NCBI RefSeq assembly: GCF_000400465.1
Contig: NW_008806275.1
Location: 620,001-684,000, forward strand
Length of the DNA stretch: 64,000 nt
Origin: Wallemia ichthyophaga EXF-994
Taxonomy: Eukaryota > Basidiomycota > Wallemiomycetes > Wallemiales > Wallemiaceae
Reading direction: 5' to 3'
Shown: piece by piece, positions 1 to 10,947 of the stretch
Layout: each line of letters starts with the position of its first letter
Position numbering within the stretch: position 1 is the stretch's first letter
Program-made: the position numbers and the translations under genes
Notes under the pieces: generated by a model
Told to the model about the DNA's origin: nothing
The model's input: the letters and a program-made list of their open reading frames with translations, nothing else
Database searches by the model: none

Positions 1-663
1 GCGTGATATCGTGACGATAGTGATTGTGTGTTTGCTGGTGGAGTGCAAGCGAGGAACGAAATGGTCACTGATGATAGCATTCGGTATGACGTGCATGATG
101 TTCTGATCTAGCTGCCCCCTCAACATAGTGTTATCGCGCCCAGACATACTGACACAGATAACGGCATCAACATCACAAAGAACAAATCTGAGCAATTTGT
201 TTGTGAGTATCCCAACAACATCCTTGAATCCGAACAGGGAATGATCCGTGAACACCGTGCGCACACCGTCGATCCATCTCGCGTGCATGAGAGCCTCGTG
301 GCCCAAACTGGACAAAGCGCCGTGAGAGTGTACAATATCGACACGCTGGGAAATGATAATATCCCTGAGCATCTTGTGCGCCGTGAAGAAAGTGGGCAGC
401 GTTGCATTCGTCGTTGGGAGCATCGGTATTGGGAGGTAATAGATGGACAAGCCTGAGTGAGCAACTGTAACGCCAGTGCTGCCTGGATACTGATGCGTAA
501 TAATAATAACTCTCACTCCACGGCGTATAAGGGCGATTGAAAGGTGGTGGATGTGCAGCTCAATACCGCCAACGCTAGGCAGGTAGAAATCGCTCACCAT
601 TCTAAGGGCGTTTGAGTATTTGAAGCTGCGTACACCAAACACTCACGCCACGCATATCCCCAT
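1..663 (-). CDS. GPI3: GPI-GlcNAc transferase catalytic subunit, PIG-A/Gpi3 (3' end outside window)
   Basis: Catalytic glycosyltransferase that adds GlcNAc to phosphatidylinositol, the first step of GPI-anchor synthesis on the cytosolic face of the ER. Read on the minus strand, exon 2 (1-601) is open to the window edge and encodes the family signature MVSDFYLPSVGG near the N-terminus, then HSHGALSSLGHEAL, VFTDHSLFGF and VIPNAI, in the order seen in PIG-A proteins. A 17-nt first exon (647-663) encodes MGICV and joins in phase through a 45-nt intron (602-646) with a GTGAGT donor and TTAG acceptor; the result matches the short N-termini of yeast Gpi3 proteins. About 205 residues are visible; the C-terminal half lies beyond base 1. 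It is divergent from the HCNGP-like gene. Family call is firm; the tiny first exon is inferred from phase. Confidence 0.88.
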
Positions 664-844
664 TCACGCCTTGTGCACATACAGCGATGGTTGCTGGGAT
701 CAGCGAGTTGAATCCAAGTGCCGTTGGAGATGTAAGCCATTGGGATATTCCCAGTAATGCGTGTACAATCGGCGTAGATGAGGCTATCTCTGTAGGTAAG
801 TTGTTTGAGTCGTGTTTGCCTCCTCACCGTTACCGCAGAGGAAA

Positions 845-1159
845 ATGGACAGCTTCGACAACCTCAAGCAGAAAGACATACACTTCAACGACCGATTGCA
901 AGCCTCGCAGCAATTCCACAATCCTCATATCAACCACAGGCTCATCAGCTGGGCCGGCGTCGACGAGTACTCAACCAACACCCCAGATGGCGCTCTTTAT
1001 TCCGAGTACAGCACACACACGTCCTCCGCAGCGGCCTTGGAATCCCTCCAGCGCCAACGCACACACGATAAAGCAGCCTCTGCCAGCAAGCGAGCTAATG
1101 TGGATTTCGCCCCAGCTACTTCAGCTACTCCAGCTACTTCTAAATCGCGGAGGCAGTAG
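845..1159 (+). CDS. HCNGP/SAP30BP-like nuclear protein
   Basis: Small protein of 104 aa carrying the core of the HCNGP family (SAP30-binding protein in animals, a transcription or splicing-linked nuclear protein). The diagnostic stretch runs from residue 6 to about 45: NLKQKDIHFNDRL, then FHNPHINHRLISWAGVDEYSTN, equivalent to the KKEFRNPSIYEKLIQF..DELGTN core in animals. The tail is Ala/Thr/Lys rich. Bases 810-839 contain an intron-like end (CCGCAG) just before the ATG, and an open stretch begins at 687, so a short upstream exon is possible; no join gave a convincing in-phase product, so the first ATG of the conserved frame is used. Length is short for the family, which usually has an acidic N-terminal region. 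Confidence 0.6.
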   Translation: MDSFDNLKQKDIHFNDRLQASQQFHNPHINHRLISWAGVDEYSTNTPDGALYSEYSTHTSSAAALESLQRQRTHDKAASASKRANVDFAPATSATPATSKSRRQ

Positions 1160-1183
1160 AATCATATTCCTATGTCTATATTA

Positions 1184-2329
1184 CTACACATAACCCTCCT
1201 CCTCAAGTATCTGCTGGTTGAGTTTCTCGCGCTCTTTCATCCGCATCAGTGTTTCTGTTTCGTAGGATATCGTTGGTGCGCTGTTTACATTTGGAGGCGC
1301 AAATGACATTGAAGAATGCTTCCCCGCCTGCTCAAGCCTCCCGCTCCTCCTCAACTCCTGCACACTCTCAGGCTCAACCCCACCCACCCAATCAACTGCC
1401 ACTCCATCGAGTACCCCTCTCTTGCTACTCTGTACTGCACCAAACGCACCCAATATATCGTTGTATTCGACGATGCCTGATGCACTCTTGGGTTTTTTCC
1501 CTGACGCTGTGCTTTCTTTCAGTGGGGGGAGTATCACTTGGGAAACAGCTCCAAAAGTGGACATTGAACCCGCTATAGCGCCTTTATTGGAATCTACCGT
1601 GTTTGTAGTCCACGCAGGTCTATCTTTACGCGTCCACTTGATTCTTACCAGTCTCTCCTGTGAATGTGGCTCTGGCTCTGACTCTGGTCTATGCAGCATG
1701 TCTACATCCACATTCAGATTCAGCTTACTTTCTCTTTCTAGATCTTCATTCAGCTGCTGCGTCTTATCCATCCGCATCCGTTTCCCTTCTTCGCGTATAC
1801 GCTCCAGCTCAGTCTGTGCGTCTCTCTTCCTGCTCTTCTTCTCGAGCGCAGCCACCGCCGCTTCTTTCTCCCTCCTCTCCAACTCTGTCTGCAGATCCTG
1901 CCTACGCGAGTCGAATTTCTCGAAACGCTGAGCCTTTGCCTTGTTCGCGGCGGCGATGTCTGCCAGCTTCGCTCTCTTTGAGGGATCGAGGAGTATCTCA
2001 GCGGCGATGGTCAGTTTGTGAAATTCTTCGGCTATTGAGTGTTTGTTTTGTGTTGTTAGTGAGGTAATTGATAACAAGCCGTATCAACCAACCTGCAGTA
2101 GGATTATCTGGGTTCTTAGCGGAGTTTAGCCGTGTCTATGAAATACTCTAAGCTCCACTCACTCTATCTGGGTGTACTTTCAAACTTCTTTTTCTCTAAC
2201 GGCGTGTAAGCCGGAGCATAGAATGAACAACCAACCCACATAAGCCTTGCGCACATCGGCCTCGCTAGCACCAGCAGCGACGTCGAGCACCTTCTCTGCG
2301 TCCAAGTCCGAGTCTATGCTCATGCTCAT
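1184..2329 (-). CDS. J-domain splicing factor, DNAJC17/Cwf23-like
   Basis: J-protein of the spliceosome-linked DNAJC17/Cwf23 type, 330 aa in four exons: 2240-2329, 2163-2195, 2093-2114 and 1184-2031. The J-domain is at the N-terminus: helix II ends ADVRKAYRKRS, followed by LKVHPDR with the essential HPD and NPDNPTAAEEFHKLT. The joins (phases 0, 0, 1) rebuild this motif exactly, which is strong support for the 22- and 33-nt exons. Residues about 75-160 form a long charged coiled coil rich in KAKAQR/ELERREKE, and RLVRIKW begins a degenerate RRM as in DNAJC17. The first ATG is at 2329; an apparent upstream extension begins with GTG and was not used. Its ATG lies 29 bp from that of the divergent AsnRS gene, so the two probably share one promoter. 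Confidence 0.85.
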
Positions 2330-2358
2330 GCTCTTCGACGTCTTGGTCCAGGACGCTG

Positions 2359-3729
2359 ATGAGCCAGGTGCTACAAAAGCTACGTCTGCCACTACCGCGC
2401 ACGATCTCGGAGGCTACCCGCACGACTGGCGCTGGCCACGCACTCAGTCTGCACGGCTGGATACGCAGTGTGCGCCACCAGAAGAAGTTGTCCTTCGTGC
2501 ACCTCACCGACGGCCAGGCCGACATCCAAGTTACGCTCTCACCTGAGCTAGCGCGAGGGCTATCAACGGGCACGAGTGTGCGTGTGGACGGCTCTCTCGC
2601 GCACCACCCACGCACACAAACCATCGAAGTGCGCGGCACACACACACACATCTACGGCACAGCCCCAGGCGACACTTACCCCATGCAGAAGAAAGAGCAT
2701 GGCAGCGAACACCTCCGCGATAACGCTCACCTCCGCACTCGCACTAGCCAGATTGGACATGTCGTCAAACTGCGTCATCATCTGACGCGATGTCTCCTTG
2801 AATGGTTTCACGATAATAGCTTCACGCTCGTACAGCCTCCCGTTATCACCAGCAGCGACTGCGAGGGCGCTGGCGAGGCATTTCAGGTGGTCGCTGGCGC
2901 GGGGCGCGGTAACGAGGCTAAAGAGCAGCAGCAGCCAGACTACCACCACCACCAACAACCCCCCTTCTTCTCTCACCCTGCTTTCCTCACCGTCAGCACA
3001 CAGCTCCATCTCGAGGCTGTCGCAGGTGCCTTCGCGCGCGTCTTCTCCCTCTCGCCTACGTTCAGGGCGGAGCCATCACAGACGAGCAGGCATTTGGCTG
3101 AGTTCTGGATGCTCGAGGCCGAGATCAGTTTCGTGGAGAGCGTCGACAGCCTGACGAGCGTCGTCGAGCACAGCATCAAGAGTGCGGTCGGTGGGCTGGA
3201 CCCGTCGCTTGTTAAGAGCGATTCTCTGTATTTGGAAAAGGAATGGGGACAAATCACTTACACCGAGGCTGTGCAGCTGCTGCGTGAGCGCCACAGCGTA
3301 TCTCCCTTCCACCACCCTCCGACGTGGGGTGCTTCCCTCCAAAGCGAACACGAACGCTATCTCGCAGAGGAGGTTTGCGAATCCCCTGTCTTCATTACAC
3401 ACTATCCCGCGTCTATAAAACCATTTTACATGCGCGCTAACGATGATGGTCTCACTGTAGCTTGCTTTGACTTGCTCGTCCCTGGTATTGGCGAGTTGGC
3501 TGGCGGCAGTTTGCGCGAGGAGAGATTGGACGTGTTGGAGCGCAATATTGACCACGCTGGTTTAGATAGAGGTACTTACAACTGGTATCTCGATCTCAGA
3601 CGTTATGGCTCAGTCCCCCACGGTGGCTTTGGTGTCGGCTTCGAACGTCTACTCAGCGTTATTAGCGGTGTTAGCAATCTGAGAGATGTCGTCTTGTTTC
3701 CGAGATGGGCTGGTCGCTGTAACTTTTAG
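2359..3729 (+). CDS. Asparaginyl-tRNA synthetase, probably mitochondrial (NARS2/Slm5 type)
   Basis: Class IIb aminoacyl-tRNA synthetase that charges tRNA-Asn, single exon, 456 aa. An N-terminal OB-fold (about residues 28-100, LHGWIRSVRHQKKLSFVHLTDG) is followed by the class II catalytic core: motif 2 at FRAEPSQTSRHLAEFWMLEAE, and motif 3 near the C-terminus at HGGFGVGFERLL. The YNWYLDLRRYGSVPHGG stretch is typical of AsnRS. Length matches the bacterial or mitochondrial type rather than the longer cytosolic enzyme, so mitochondrial action is likely; the first 25 residues (MSQVLQKLRLPLPR) are basic and could be a targeting peptide. The acidic/His-Gln insert DYHHHQQPP after residue 190 is odd and specific to this copy. 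Confidence 0.9.
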   Translation: MSQVLQKLRLPLPRTISEATRTTGAGHALSLHGWIRSVRHQKKLSFVHLTDGQADIQVTLSPELARGLSTGTSVRVDGSLAHHPRTQTIEVRGTHTHIYGTAPGDTYPMQKKEHGSEHLRDNAHLRTRTSQIGHVVKLRHHLTRCLLEWFHDNSFTLVQPPVITSSDCEGAGEAFQVVAGAGRGNEAKEQQQPDYHHHQQPPFFSHPAFLTVSTQLHLEAVAGAFARVFSLSPTFRAEPSQTSRHLAEFWMLEAEISFVESVDSLTSVVEHSIKSAVGGLDPSLVKSDSLYLEKEWGQITYTEAVQLLRERHSVSPFHHPPTWGASLQSEHERYLAEEVCESPVFITHYPASIKPFYMRANDDGLTVACFDLLVPGIGELAGGSLREERLDVLERNIDHAGLDRGTYNWYLDLRRYGSVPHGGFGVGFERLLSVISGVSNLRDVVLFPRWAGRCNF

Positions 3730-3795
3730 TATTCTCTTTTTTTCACTCGTATAGACTAATTTGCATTGTATTACATTATTGAACCACCATTCTGG

Positions 3796-5444
3796 TTACA
3801 ACTCGTCGTGTGCGTGTGTGTGTACATGTGTATGCTTGTCGAGGTGCACACTCCCCATACTCTCGTGACATGCTGCTGGACTACTCACTAGAAACTTGTA
3901 CGCACATTTCTCCAGCTCCTCTACTTCGATGAGCGCATTACGCTCTCCACACACCATCTCTACAACTGTGCTGCGCTCTGGACCATTCCAGCACCGCTGT
4001 CCTTTGTTGTAAAGCTGAGTGGAGTAGAAAGCCTCACTGCCCGCCTCCACTTCTTGATCCTCGTTCCAGCTGTGGAACTTACCTAGGTTTGTACCACCCG
4101 ACTTGCGATCCTGCTGTCTTTGTGTGGCTCTATCGAAGAAACATAGCTCGTACGTGTATTCAGCTATGTCTTGCGAGACGCATTCATGCTTCAGTGCAAT
4201 CCATTCTCCTTGCCGACCCCACCTCAATCCACCCTCAAGCTCGACATACTCCGCCTGCGTTTTTGCCAGACTTTTGCTTGCTCTGTTAAGTGCGTCAAAT
4301 TGTTTCTTGTGCTCCTTCTTAGCTTTCTGCAAGTAGACGCCCTCTTCCTGCAGCGAATGCGAGGGTATAATGCTAAGTTTTACCAGCCATCCAACCAGCG
4401 TCTTCTTGAAGGAACGGTAGTGAGCTGAGAGAGGAGGTGGGAGGTACGCCTCGATGTTAAACAAGGCTGAATCAACATCTTGCTTCTCGGGCTCATCTAG
4501 TGACACCATCAATGCCACCGGATCCTCCTTTTGCACTTTACTGAGCAGCTCAGATGACCATGTGTCACTACTCTTGCTGTGGGTATCGACATAGGCGTCA
4601 TACTCCCTCACAGCAGCCAACACGCCCATATCCTGGTAATTAGGATTGTAACTGTTTTTCAGCGAGAGGAGAATATCAAGGAGGAGTTGTAAATCATCCT
4701 CCACCGCCCGCTTCTCTAACGCCAGTGTCTCCAGTGCGTTTCTGCTATCGAGGAGATGTTTGTAGAGAGGGGAGGCGAGTCTGGCATCTAAAGCGTCTTT
4801 TGCGAGTGTCTCCAAACGGTCGACTTCGTCTGCGTTGCGTGTGAGCTAAGGCGGGGCTATATCTAAATACAACACCAAAGCAAGCACCACCCACCCTTGC
4901 CGGCCTTTTCCGCGCGCTCCGTTTTCAACAGATTGGCCTGCTTCGCCTGCACACTACTGCGCAACTCGCCCAGCACCTCTAGCCCCCTCTCGACGTAGGC
5001 GCGTTTAGTAACCAGCGCCCTTTCGCGCACACGCTGCGAATGGGCGTGGTGGACAGCGCGGCGGTGTGCGCGCTGCGTGCATGTGTTCGCACACACACCC
5101 TCTGCTTCGTCGGAACCATCGCAGCACTCCTCCTCGCACAACCCATCGCCTACACGCGATAAGTGGATGCGCGATGGCGTATAGTGCTCGTTGTGGCAGT
5201 AGAACTGGGGCGTGTGGTGGCGTCCAGAACACGCACTCGTTGAGGGCTCGTCGGTGCCATCGGGACAGTCGCAGTAGTCGTCGTTCAGTGACGTATACGC
5301 TATCGTCGTCGCGTCATTCAGACACTGGAATCTTCCGTTCGTTGGCTGGTAGAGATGCGCTAGAGATGGATCTACTCCGCGTATTCTATCACTGCAGGTT
5401 ACGCTGGCTGCGAGCGTCAACCCCACTATCCAGCTCAACCTCAT
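3796..5444 (-). CDS. GTB1: Glucosidase II beta subunit (PRKCSH/Gtb1)
   Basis: Non-catalytic subunit of ER glucosidase II, which trims glucose from N-glycans during glycoprotein quality control. Two exons, 4895-5444 and 3796-4829, joined in phase 1 across a 65-nt intron (4830-4894), give 527 aa. The N-terminus is a clear signal peptide (MRLSWIVGLTLAASVTCS). Two LDLa-like cysteine modules follow (CDCPDGTDEP and CCDGSDEAEG), then a long charged coiled coil. A C-terminal MRH (mannose-6-phosphate receptor homology) domain includes YTYELCFF, a conserved tryptophan and CWNGPERSTVVEMVCG. The last four residues are HDEL, the ER-retrieval signal. Length and order match the family. Confidence 0.95.
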
Positions 5445-5523
5445 CGTCTACAGTCAACAAGATTACATAACAGACTTTTTACACTAAACACGCTTTTTTT
5501 GGTAAATAAAATAAATTTCTTCT

Positions 5524-6968
5524 TCAGCTCATGTCTGGCGTCGACATGTGCGACACTTGGAACGAGGACTGCGAGGGAGATCGCGAGTCATGGGTGTGCG
5601 AGTCATTGCCGTGGATTGAGAAAGCCCTCGAAATCTCTGCCATGGCTTCTGGATCTGGATGGTTGGAATCGTGATGATAGGAATCACCAACAATCCTGTC
5701 ATTTTGTCTCTTGTTGATGAACTGAAGTCCCTGGCCGTTGTCATTGTTGGCTGCTTGGGATGTCGCAAAGTCAACCAGACTGGCTAAATGTTGGGAAGAT
5801 GAGTCGTCATGACTGTTGGTTTCGTTACTAGCAAATTGCAGATCAAACAGACTGGGTTTGATGTCTAGGTCTATCGAAGAGGGTTCGGTGGCTTGGAAGT
5901 GTTGCTGTTGCAGTGCAGCGGCGGCAGCGGCGGCAGCCTGAGCGTCTGCTTCTGAAGAGGACGTGCCAACGCCGAGGGCTATGAGATGTGAGTTGATGTG
6001 AAAATCTCCAAAAAAGCCAGACACAGCCAGTGAAACTCACAATTGTAATCATCATTCTTGCTACTCGTCGCCTTCTTCTTGGAGCGCTTCTTAGCTGGAC
6101 TGTTAGCCGCAACAGTAGTGCTCCTGCGTTTGCCCTGGAAAGGTCGTGGTGGTATCGCGGGCTTTCCATCAGTTCTATAGATGGTGATGTTGTGTGGGTC
6201 CTCGAGTAAAAGCCTTAGAACGGCGTATAATTGGTGATTTGTCCAGCCACCAATGGCAGTAGGTGGCAAACCATCAGGCCAGCCGGATATATCGCAGCCA
6301 TGCGGCTCAAGCCAGATTGAAGGGCTGGCGGTAAAACCATTGGGAAGTCTTCCATAGGCTTCTCCAGACGCCTGACCAATCCCAGCTTCAGATATCTTTT
6401 GCAAGAGGATTCTAGAGATATGCGACTGCAACACGGCTTGGCCGGTGGTCATTACGATACCATGGAATTCATCGAGATACCTCTTATCTTCGTCGACCTC
6501 AGACTTATCGCGCAACAAGGCATACTTGCCCTTAGTGGATTTGCTGATTTCGTCACGCATCCGAGGAGCGCGGGCTTTACGGGGGGCTCTGCCGTCGTCG
6601 TCGATGCCCCTGCTCTTTCTAGGCCTTCCGGGGCCTCTCTTACGCGGGAGATCATCGTCCTCCTGGTAGTAATCAGAGTGATCGTCGTCGTTGGAGAGAG
6701 AAGGCGGGTTGTTGTTCTGGTGCTGCTGGGCTTGATTGAGAAGGCTGGTGACATGATCGTGGTTAAAATCAGTGGTATCAGTGGAGTTGTGGGAGCTGTC
6801 GTGAGTGCTGTCGTGTGTTCCATTGACGCCATCCACATGCTGTGACTGTGATTGGACAAACTTCAATGCGAGCTCGAGATTTGCATTTGCCTCCTCAGTG
6901 TTGATTTGGTTGTCAAGGCTATTAGCGTCGTAATTAAGGAAGCTGTTGCTGTTATCGTGATTGTTCAT
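5524..6968 (-). CDS. AT-hook nuclear protein of unknown function
   Basis: Two exons (6041-6968 and 5524-5978) joined in phase 1 through a 62-nt intron give 460 aa. The N-terminal 120 residues are Asn/His/Asp/Ser rich and look disordered. A canonical AT-hook (KRGPGRPRKSRG) sits near residue 115, followed by a basic patch (RAPRKARAPRMRDE). A probably folded region of about 130 residues follows (DEFHGIVMTTGQAVLQ to GGWTNHQLYAVLRLLLEDPHN), then a lysine-rich nuclear signal (PAKKRSKKKA) and a Gln/Ala/Asn-rich tail. I do not recognise the middle region as a named domain. AT-rich DNA binding in the nucleus is the only role the sequence supports. Confidence 0.75.
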
Positions 6969-7315
6969 TTTATTTTTATTTTTATTCTAATTAAAAATCA
7001 GATATCCTGCTTCCACGGCTGGATCACACGTATGGTTAGTGTCGAAGGAGCATTTTAAATTTTGCTTTCCGTTGTAGAGGTGGGTGGGTGTTGTCGGTGG
7101 TAATGTATCTGCGCTCTACAAAAACACATCTCTCCCACTCCCACTGCTCTACAAATCCATTCCTGTGAAATTTAGCACCCCTTATGAGAACCCCACCAAT
7201 CCATCCGATATTCTCATTTCTGTACTCCTCGTTAGATTCTGTACTTGAATATGTAATAAATCTCTCCCCATCTCCAATTCTCGTCATCAGCGTGTTTCTC
7301 TGCGTCTCAACCACC

Positions 7316-8707
7316 ATGTCCTCCGAGATAACACCATCGGTTACAACCGCGCAGGAGTATATCAAACAGCAGGAGCAGCTAGAAGCCGAAGCGAGGGAGC
7401 TTCTACCATTCAAAGCTGATCTCTGCACGCAAGACTACGACAAGAACGAGACTGGCAAGCCTCTCCGCCAGGCCGTATACCTTTGCAAGACGTGTGGATT
7501 CGATAAGGGGATCTGCGTGGGCTGTTCAATAATCTGCCATTCAGGTGCGTGACTCTTCTACGCGTCAGCTCGCCTTCACGCGTCCTTGTCATACTCACAT
7601 ACGCCAGACCATGACATGCTAGAGCTCTTCCCCAAGCGTTCCTTCGTGTGTGACTGCCCTACCCCGCGATTCGCGCAGGAGTGCAATCTCAAGAAACTCA
7701 AGACGACATATGACGCCGCGCCTAATGTGTACAATCACAACTTCCAGCGGCGATTCTGCGCATGTGATGAGATTTACGAGCCCGAGGAATGCGAGCAGGA
7801 TATGTACCAGTGCGCTAGCTGCGAGGACTGGTTTCATGAGATATGCCTCAATCTCAGAGATACACACTCCGAACACAAGACTCATAACGACGATAACGAC
7901 GATAACGAGGACGCTGGTCCGGCTCTGCGCCTCCCTCGGTCTCAATTCGATACTTTTGTGTGTTCGGAGTGTGTGCTGACACGCGATTTGGATCTGTTGA
8001 GGAGATATGCTGGCACACCGGGATTCGTTCTGCTCGAGACTATGGAAGGGGGTGGATCACAGGTGGATGAGAGCAAGACGAGTGATGAGCGCGACACAGG
8101 CGACAGCGCAATCCCGCTTAAATTTTCAAACAAAAGGGAGCATTCACAGGAAGCTACGCAAGAAGAAAGCGAGGCTAAGCGCGTCAAGATGGATGAGCAG
8201 GGAGAGCAAGAAAAACAAGCAGCAATTCCAACACTTGCAACACAACAATGCCACGCACCCAAACCACAGCACGCGTCTCAACAATTAATAGAAAAACTAC
8301 GCGCAAATCCACCGCCACGACCACCATCAAAAGCAGCGCGCGCCGACATGTTTCTGCTGCACGGGTGGCGGGAGAAGTGGTGCAAGTGTGCGAGCTGCTT
8401 GAAAGAGCTATCGCAGCATCCGTGGATGATAAGTGAAGAAGCGACGTATGAGCCCGCGGAAGAGGAGCAGCCTGAGAAAACACTACTGGAGCTAGGCACG
8501 GAAGCGCTCAACTCACTCCCACGCGAGAAAGCGCTTGATGGGGTGAAGGCTTATGAGAAAATGTCTTCCTCTGTCAAAGACTTTCTCAAACCTTTCGCTC
8601 AGTCGGGTAGAACCGTTGAGGCGGAGGATGTGAATGGCTTTTTTCAACAGCAGCAGCAGCAGCAGCAGCAGAATATGAATGGGAATGGGAAGGAGGATGA
8701 GCAGTGA
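7316..8707 (+). CDS. UBR7-like E3 ubiquitin ligase (UBR box plus PHD finger)
   Basis: Putative N-recognin of the UBR7 / S. pombe Mlo2 type, 442 aa. Exons 7316-7544 and 7608-8707 join in phase 1. The UBR-type zinc region starts near residue 40 (ADLCTQDY, YLCKTCGFDKGICVGCSIICHS, and across the join HDMLELFPKRSFVCDCPT). A PHD finger follows (FCACDEIYEPE, MYQCASCEDWFHEICL, VCSECV). The intron falls inside the UBR box, and the join restores the conserved His-Asp. The C-terminal third is low complexity, with a basic nuclear-type segment and WREKWCKCASC, a conserved C-terminal zinc-like motif of this family, and ends in a (CAG)n-coded polyglutamine run (8650-8670). In animals UBR7 acts on histone H2B; no substrate can be read here. 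Confidence 0.87.
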
Positions 8708-8757
8708 ACTAGTGAAAATTGTACTACGAAATATTCTTGTTAAGCACTATCAACAAC

Positions 8758-9810
8758 ATGAACACGTCTCGACGCGATTTGTACGCAGAGGAGAGGCGGG
8801 AAGGAGAGGCGCATGGTGCGGACGGCGTGGAAGGCGCTAACAGCGTCAACAACGAGGCACAGGCTATGCTCGACCGGATCATGTCTGCGGGCTGGTCGAA
8901 TGCGAGTGCGACTGCACCTACGAACAAGGTGGATGAGGGTATGAACACCGATACAGACACGCTCACAAACATGGACGAGAAAGTACACACATTTAAGCTG
9001 CTTTCGAATGCGCCCGTCACGCAGATAAACGTCAACGAAGGGAGTGAAGGCGACGGGAGTGGGGAGTATGATGTAGCAGTGCGGGAGCACAACGAGCGCA
9101 TGCGCCGCCAGCGTCAGTCGTCACCGCCCGCAGAGGATGTGCGCGGCCGGTTAGCGCAGCTGTCGAGCATAGCCGTGGATGGTGAGTGGGTCGAGCAGCA
9201 GCGCAGTGTGTATTGGCAGCCGCTGCGTAGAGCGATAAATAGGAGTAGGAGGAGTACGCAGTCACTCACCAACCCCGCTCCTTCGCTAGCACTAGCCAAG
9301 ACGGACATAGACGACGAAGAGAAGCTCACTGATAAGCAGGGTCGCGTGCACACTCCAAGTGTTGAGCAGATTGCTCTTGCACCCTCGCCCGCTACCGCTC
9401 AGCTCAACTCAACTCGCAGAAAACAGTATCAGAAAAGGGGTGGGATAGATAAAGTCAGAAGAATGCGCTCCCCGCCTGCCTTCTTCGCTGCTACACCCGA
9501 CCAGTGCAAGTATGCAGCGTCGGCGGCTTACTTCTACGGCAAACCATCTTCACGGCCGTTTAACAGACCAGCGGGCTGCCAGAGGAAGTATGTGCGCGGA
9601 GATAGCAGGGGCATCACAGCGGGGGCTGAGTACAAACGAAAGGAGGAAGCGGAGCGTTTGGCACATAGGGCAACTGTGGCGGAGGAGAAGGCTAAGGCGA
9701 AGGATAGGAAGAGAGTGGAGGGTAGAGGCACAGGTAGAGGAGACACATTAGGAGTTAGCAGGGTTGGAGCTGTTGGAGCTGCTGCAGCCACTGGAGCGAA
9801 TGCGGCGTGA
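8758..9810 (+). CDS. Unrecognised 350-aa protein, probably nuclear
   Basis: Single-exon gene starting 50 bp after the UBR7-like stop; the first ATG in frame is 8758. I do not recognise the family. Visible features: a hydrophilic N-terminus; a short, conserved-looking block around residue 80 (HTFKLLSNAPVTQINVNE) followed by REHNERMRRQRQ; a second block near residue 240 (CKYAASAAYFYGKPSSRPFNRPAG) ending in KYVRGDSRGI; then a coiled-coil-like EEAERLAHRATVAEEKAKAKDRKR segment and a Gly/Ala tail. There is no signal peptide or membrane segment. Composition is basic and charged, fitting a nuclear or nucleolar RNA- or DNA-associated protein, but that is a guess. Confidence 0.7.
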   Translation: MNTSRRDLYAEERREGEAHGADGVEGANSVNNEAQAMLDRIMSAGWSNASATAPTNKVDEGMNTDTDTLTNMDEKVHTFKLLSNAPVTQINVNEGSEGDGSGEYDVAVREHNERMRRQRQSSPPAEDVRGRLAQLSSIAVDGEWVEQQRSVYWQPLRRAINRSRRSTQSLTNPAPSLALAKTDIDDEEKLTDKQGRVHTPSVEQIALAPSPATAQLNSTRRKQYQKRGGIDKVRRMRSPPAFFAATPDQCKYAASAAYFYGKPSSRPFNRPAGCQRKYVRGDSRGITAGAEYKRKEEAERLAHRATVAEEKAKAKDRKRVEGRGTGRGDTLGVSRVGAVGAAAATGANAA

Positions 9811-9975
9811 TAAAACGCTATAACTACTCACAATACATACAACTTATTTTGCACTAAGAACGATACACCCGGCACACCCCTTTTAATGTCATTGGTTGTG
9901 AATTTGAACGTACAAATAAGAAAGTACCCAATAGAACAAGCTTCGTGAGCAGATAGAGCCACCGAAAAAAGGACT

Positions 9976-10456
9976 TTAACGGTAAGATTTTTGGGTACGA
10001 GCACGAGCACCTGGCTGTGTGGAGCAGAGTTAGAGTACCACCACAATAGAAAATAATACCACTCACACCACCGAACTTCTTTGGCTCGCAGCGACGTGGG
10101 TCAGCAACGAGGAGAGTTCTGTCGTATGAGACAAGAGTCTTCTTCAAGTCGAGGGCTGAGGCAGCATCGAAGTTCTTTGCGTAGAAAGCGACGAGGGCCT
10201 TAGAGATGGCTTGACGGATGGCGTAGATTTGAGAGGTAACACCACCACCGTTGACTCTGACTCTGATGTCGACTGGAGAGAACTTGGATTCACCAACGAC
10301 GAGAACTGGCTCGTAAACCTTGTATCTTAAGATTTCAGGTTGAACGAGTTGGATTGGAGAGCCATTCACTCTGATCAAACCCTTTCCAGAGACGCAAGTT
10401 GCGACAGCGGTGGCTGTCTTCTTCTTACCGAAGGTTTGAACTTGGCCGTTTGACAT
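9976..10456 (-). CDS. RPS16: 40S ribosomal protein S16 (uS9)
   Basis: Component of the small ribosomal subunit head whose C-terminal tail reaches the decoding site. Exon 1 (10067-10456) encodes residues 1-130 including [21 protein letters not shown] and [21 protein letters not shown] 52-nt intron (10015-10066) precedes a 13-codon last exon (9976-10014) that encodes [12 protein letters not shown], restoring the invariant basic C-terminal tail. Total 142 aa, as expected. Two acceptors 3 nt apart are possible; only the upstream one gives the conserved FGGPGARAR. Confidence 0.96.
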
Positions 10457-10947
10457 TCTGAGGCTTGTTAGCGGGGGCGGCGAGAGTGTGGTGACGTATA
10501 TGGGAATAGAAGGGTGTGCTGCGTGGGTGCTATCTGCGTGCGTTTTGCCTCGTGCACACTGCCATGAAAAACTTTTCGAAAAAACAAGCGAGTGGTTTGA
10601 GCTTTAAATGACTTGCCTGTGGATTCAAACGAAGTAAATGTGTCGCTTGCACACAGCATCCACGCCTCGTTCAAGTCGCTGCCTTCTCTTGTGCTATAAG
10701 GGCAGCACCAACGAATCCAGAGCCAGAGGAGCAGCAGCAGTAAACCATCCAAGCAATCCACGCATCATACACCCATTCTACTGCCATATACGCCCGAGTA
10801 AATTCACCCACTTTAACGCTGCTCAAGGAGAAGAAGCCGCCGAGCGCCAAAAATCATCGCCCAGTTCAGATTTTAAAAATAATTTTAAACGATAAAATGA
10901 ATGAATGTATATGTACAAATATGGATAAATAACAAATATATTCCAAT
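10457..10947. other. Intergenic region, upstream of RPS16
   Basis: About 490 bp between the RPS16 start codon and the stop of the RNPS1-like gene. Open frames on both strands here lack family similarity and have no good start context, so I see no gene. The RPS16-proximal part presumably carries its promoter. Confidence 0.5.

Noticed and set aside
2330-2392. Upstream extension of the J-protein gene that would overlap the AsnRS start
   Set aside because: The extension begins with GTG; the first ATG is at 2329, so the two coding regions do not overlap.
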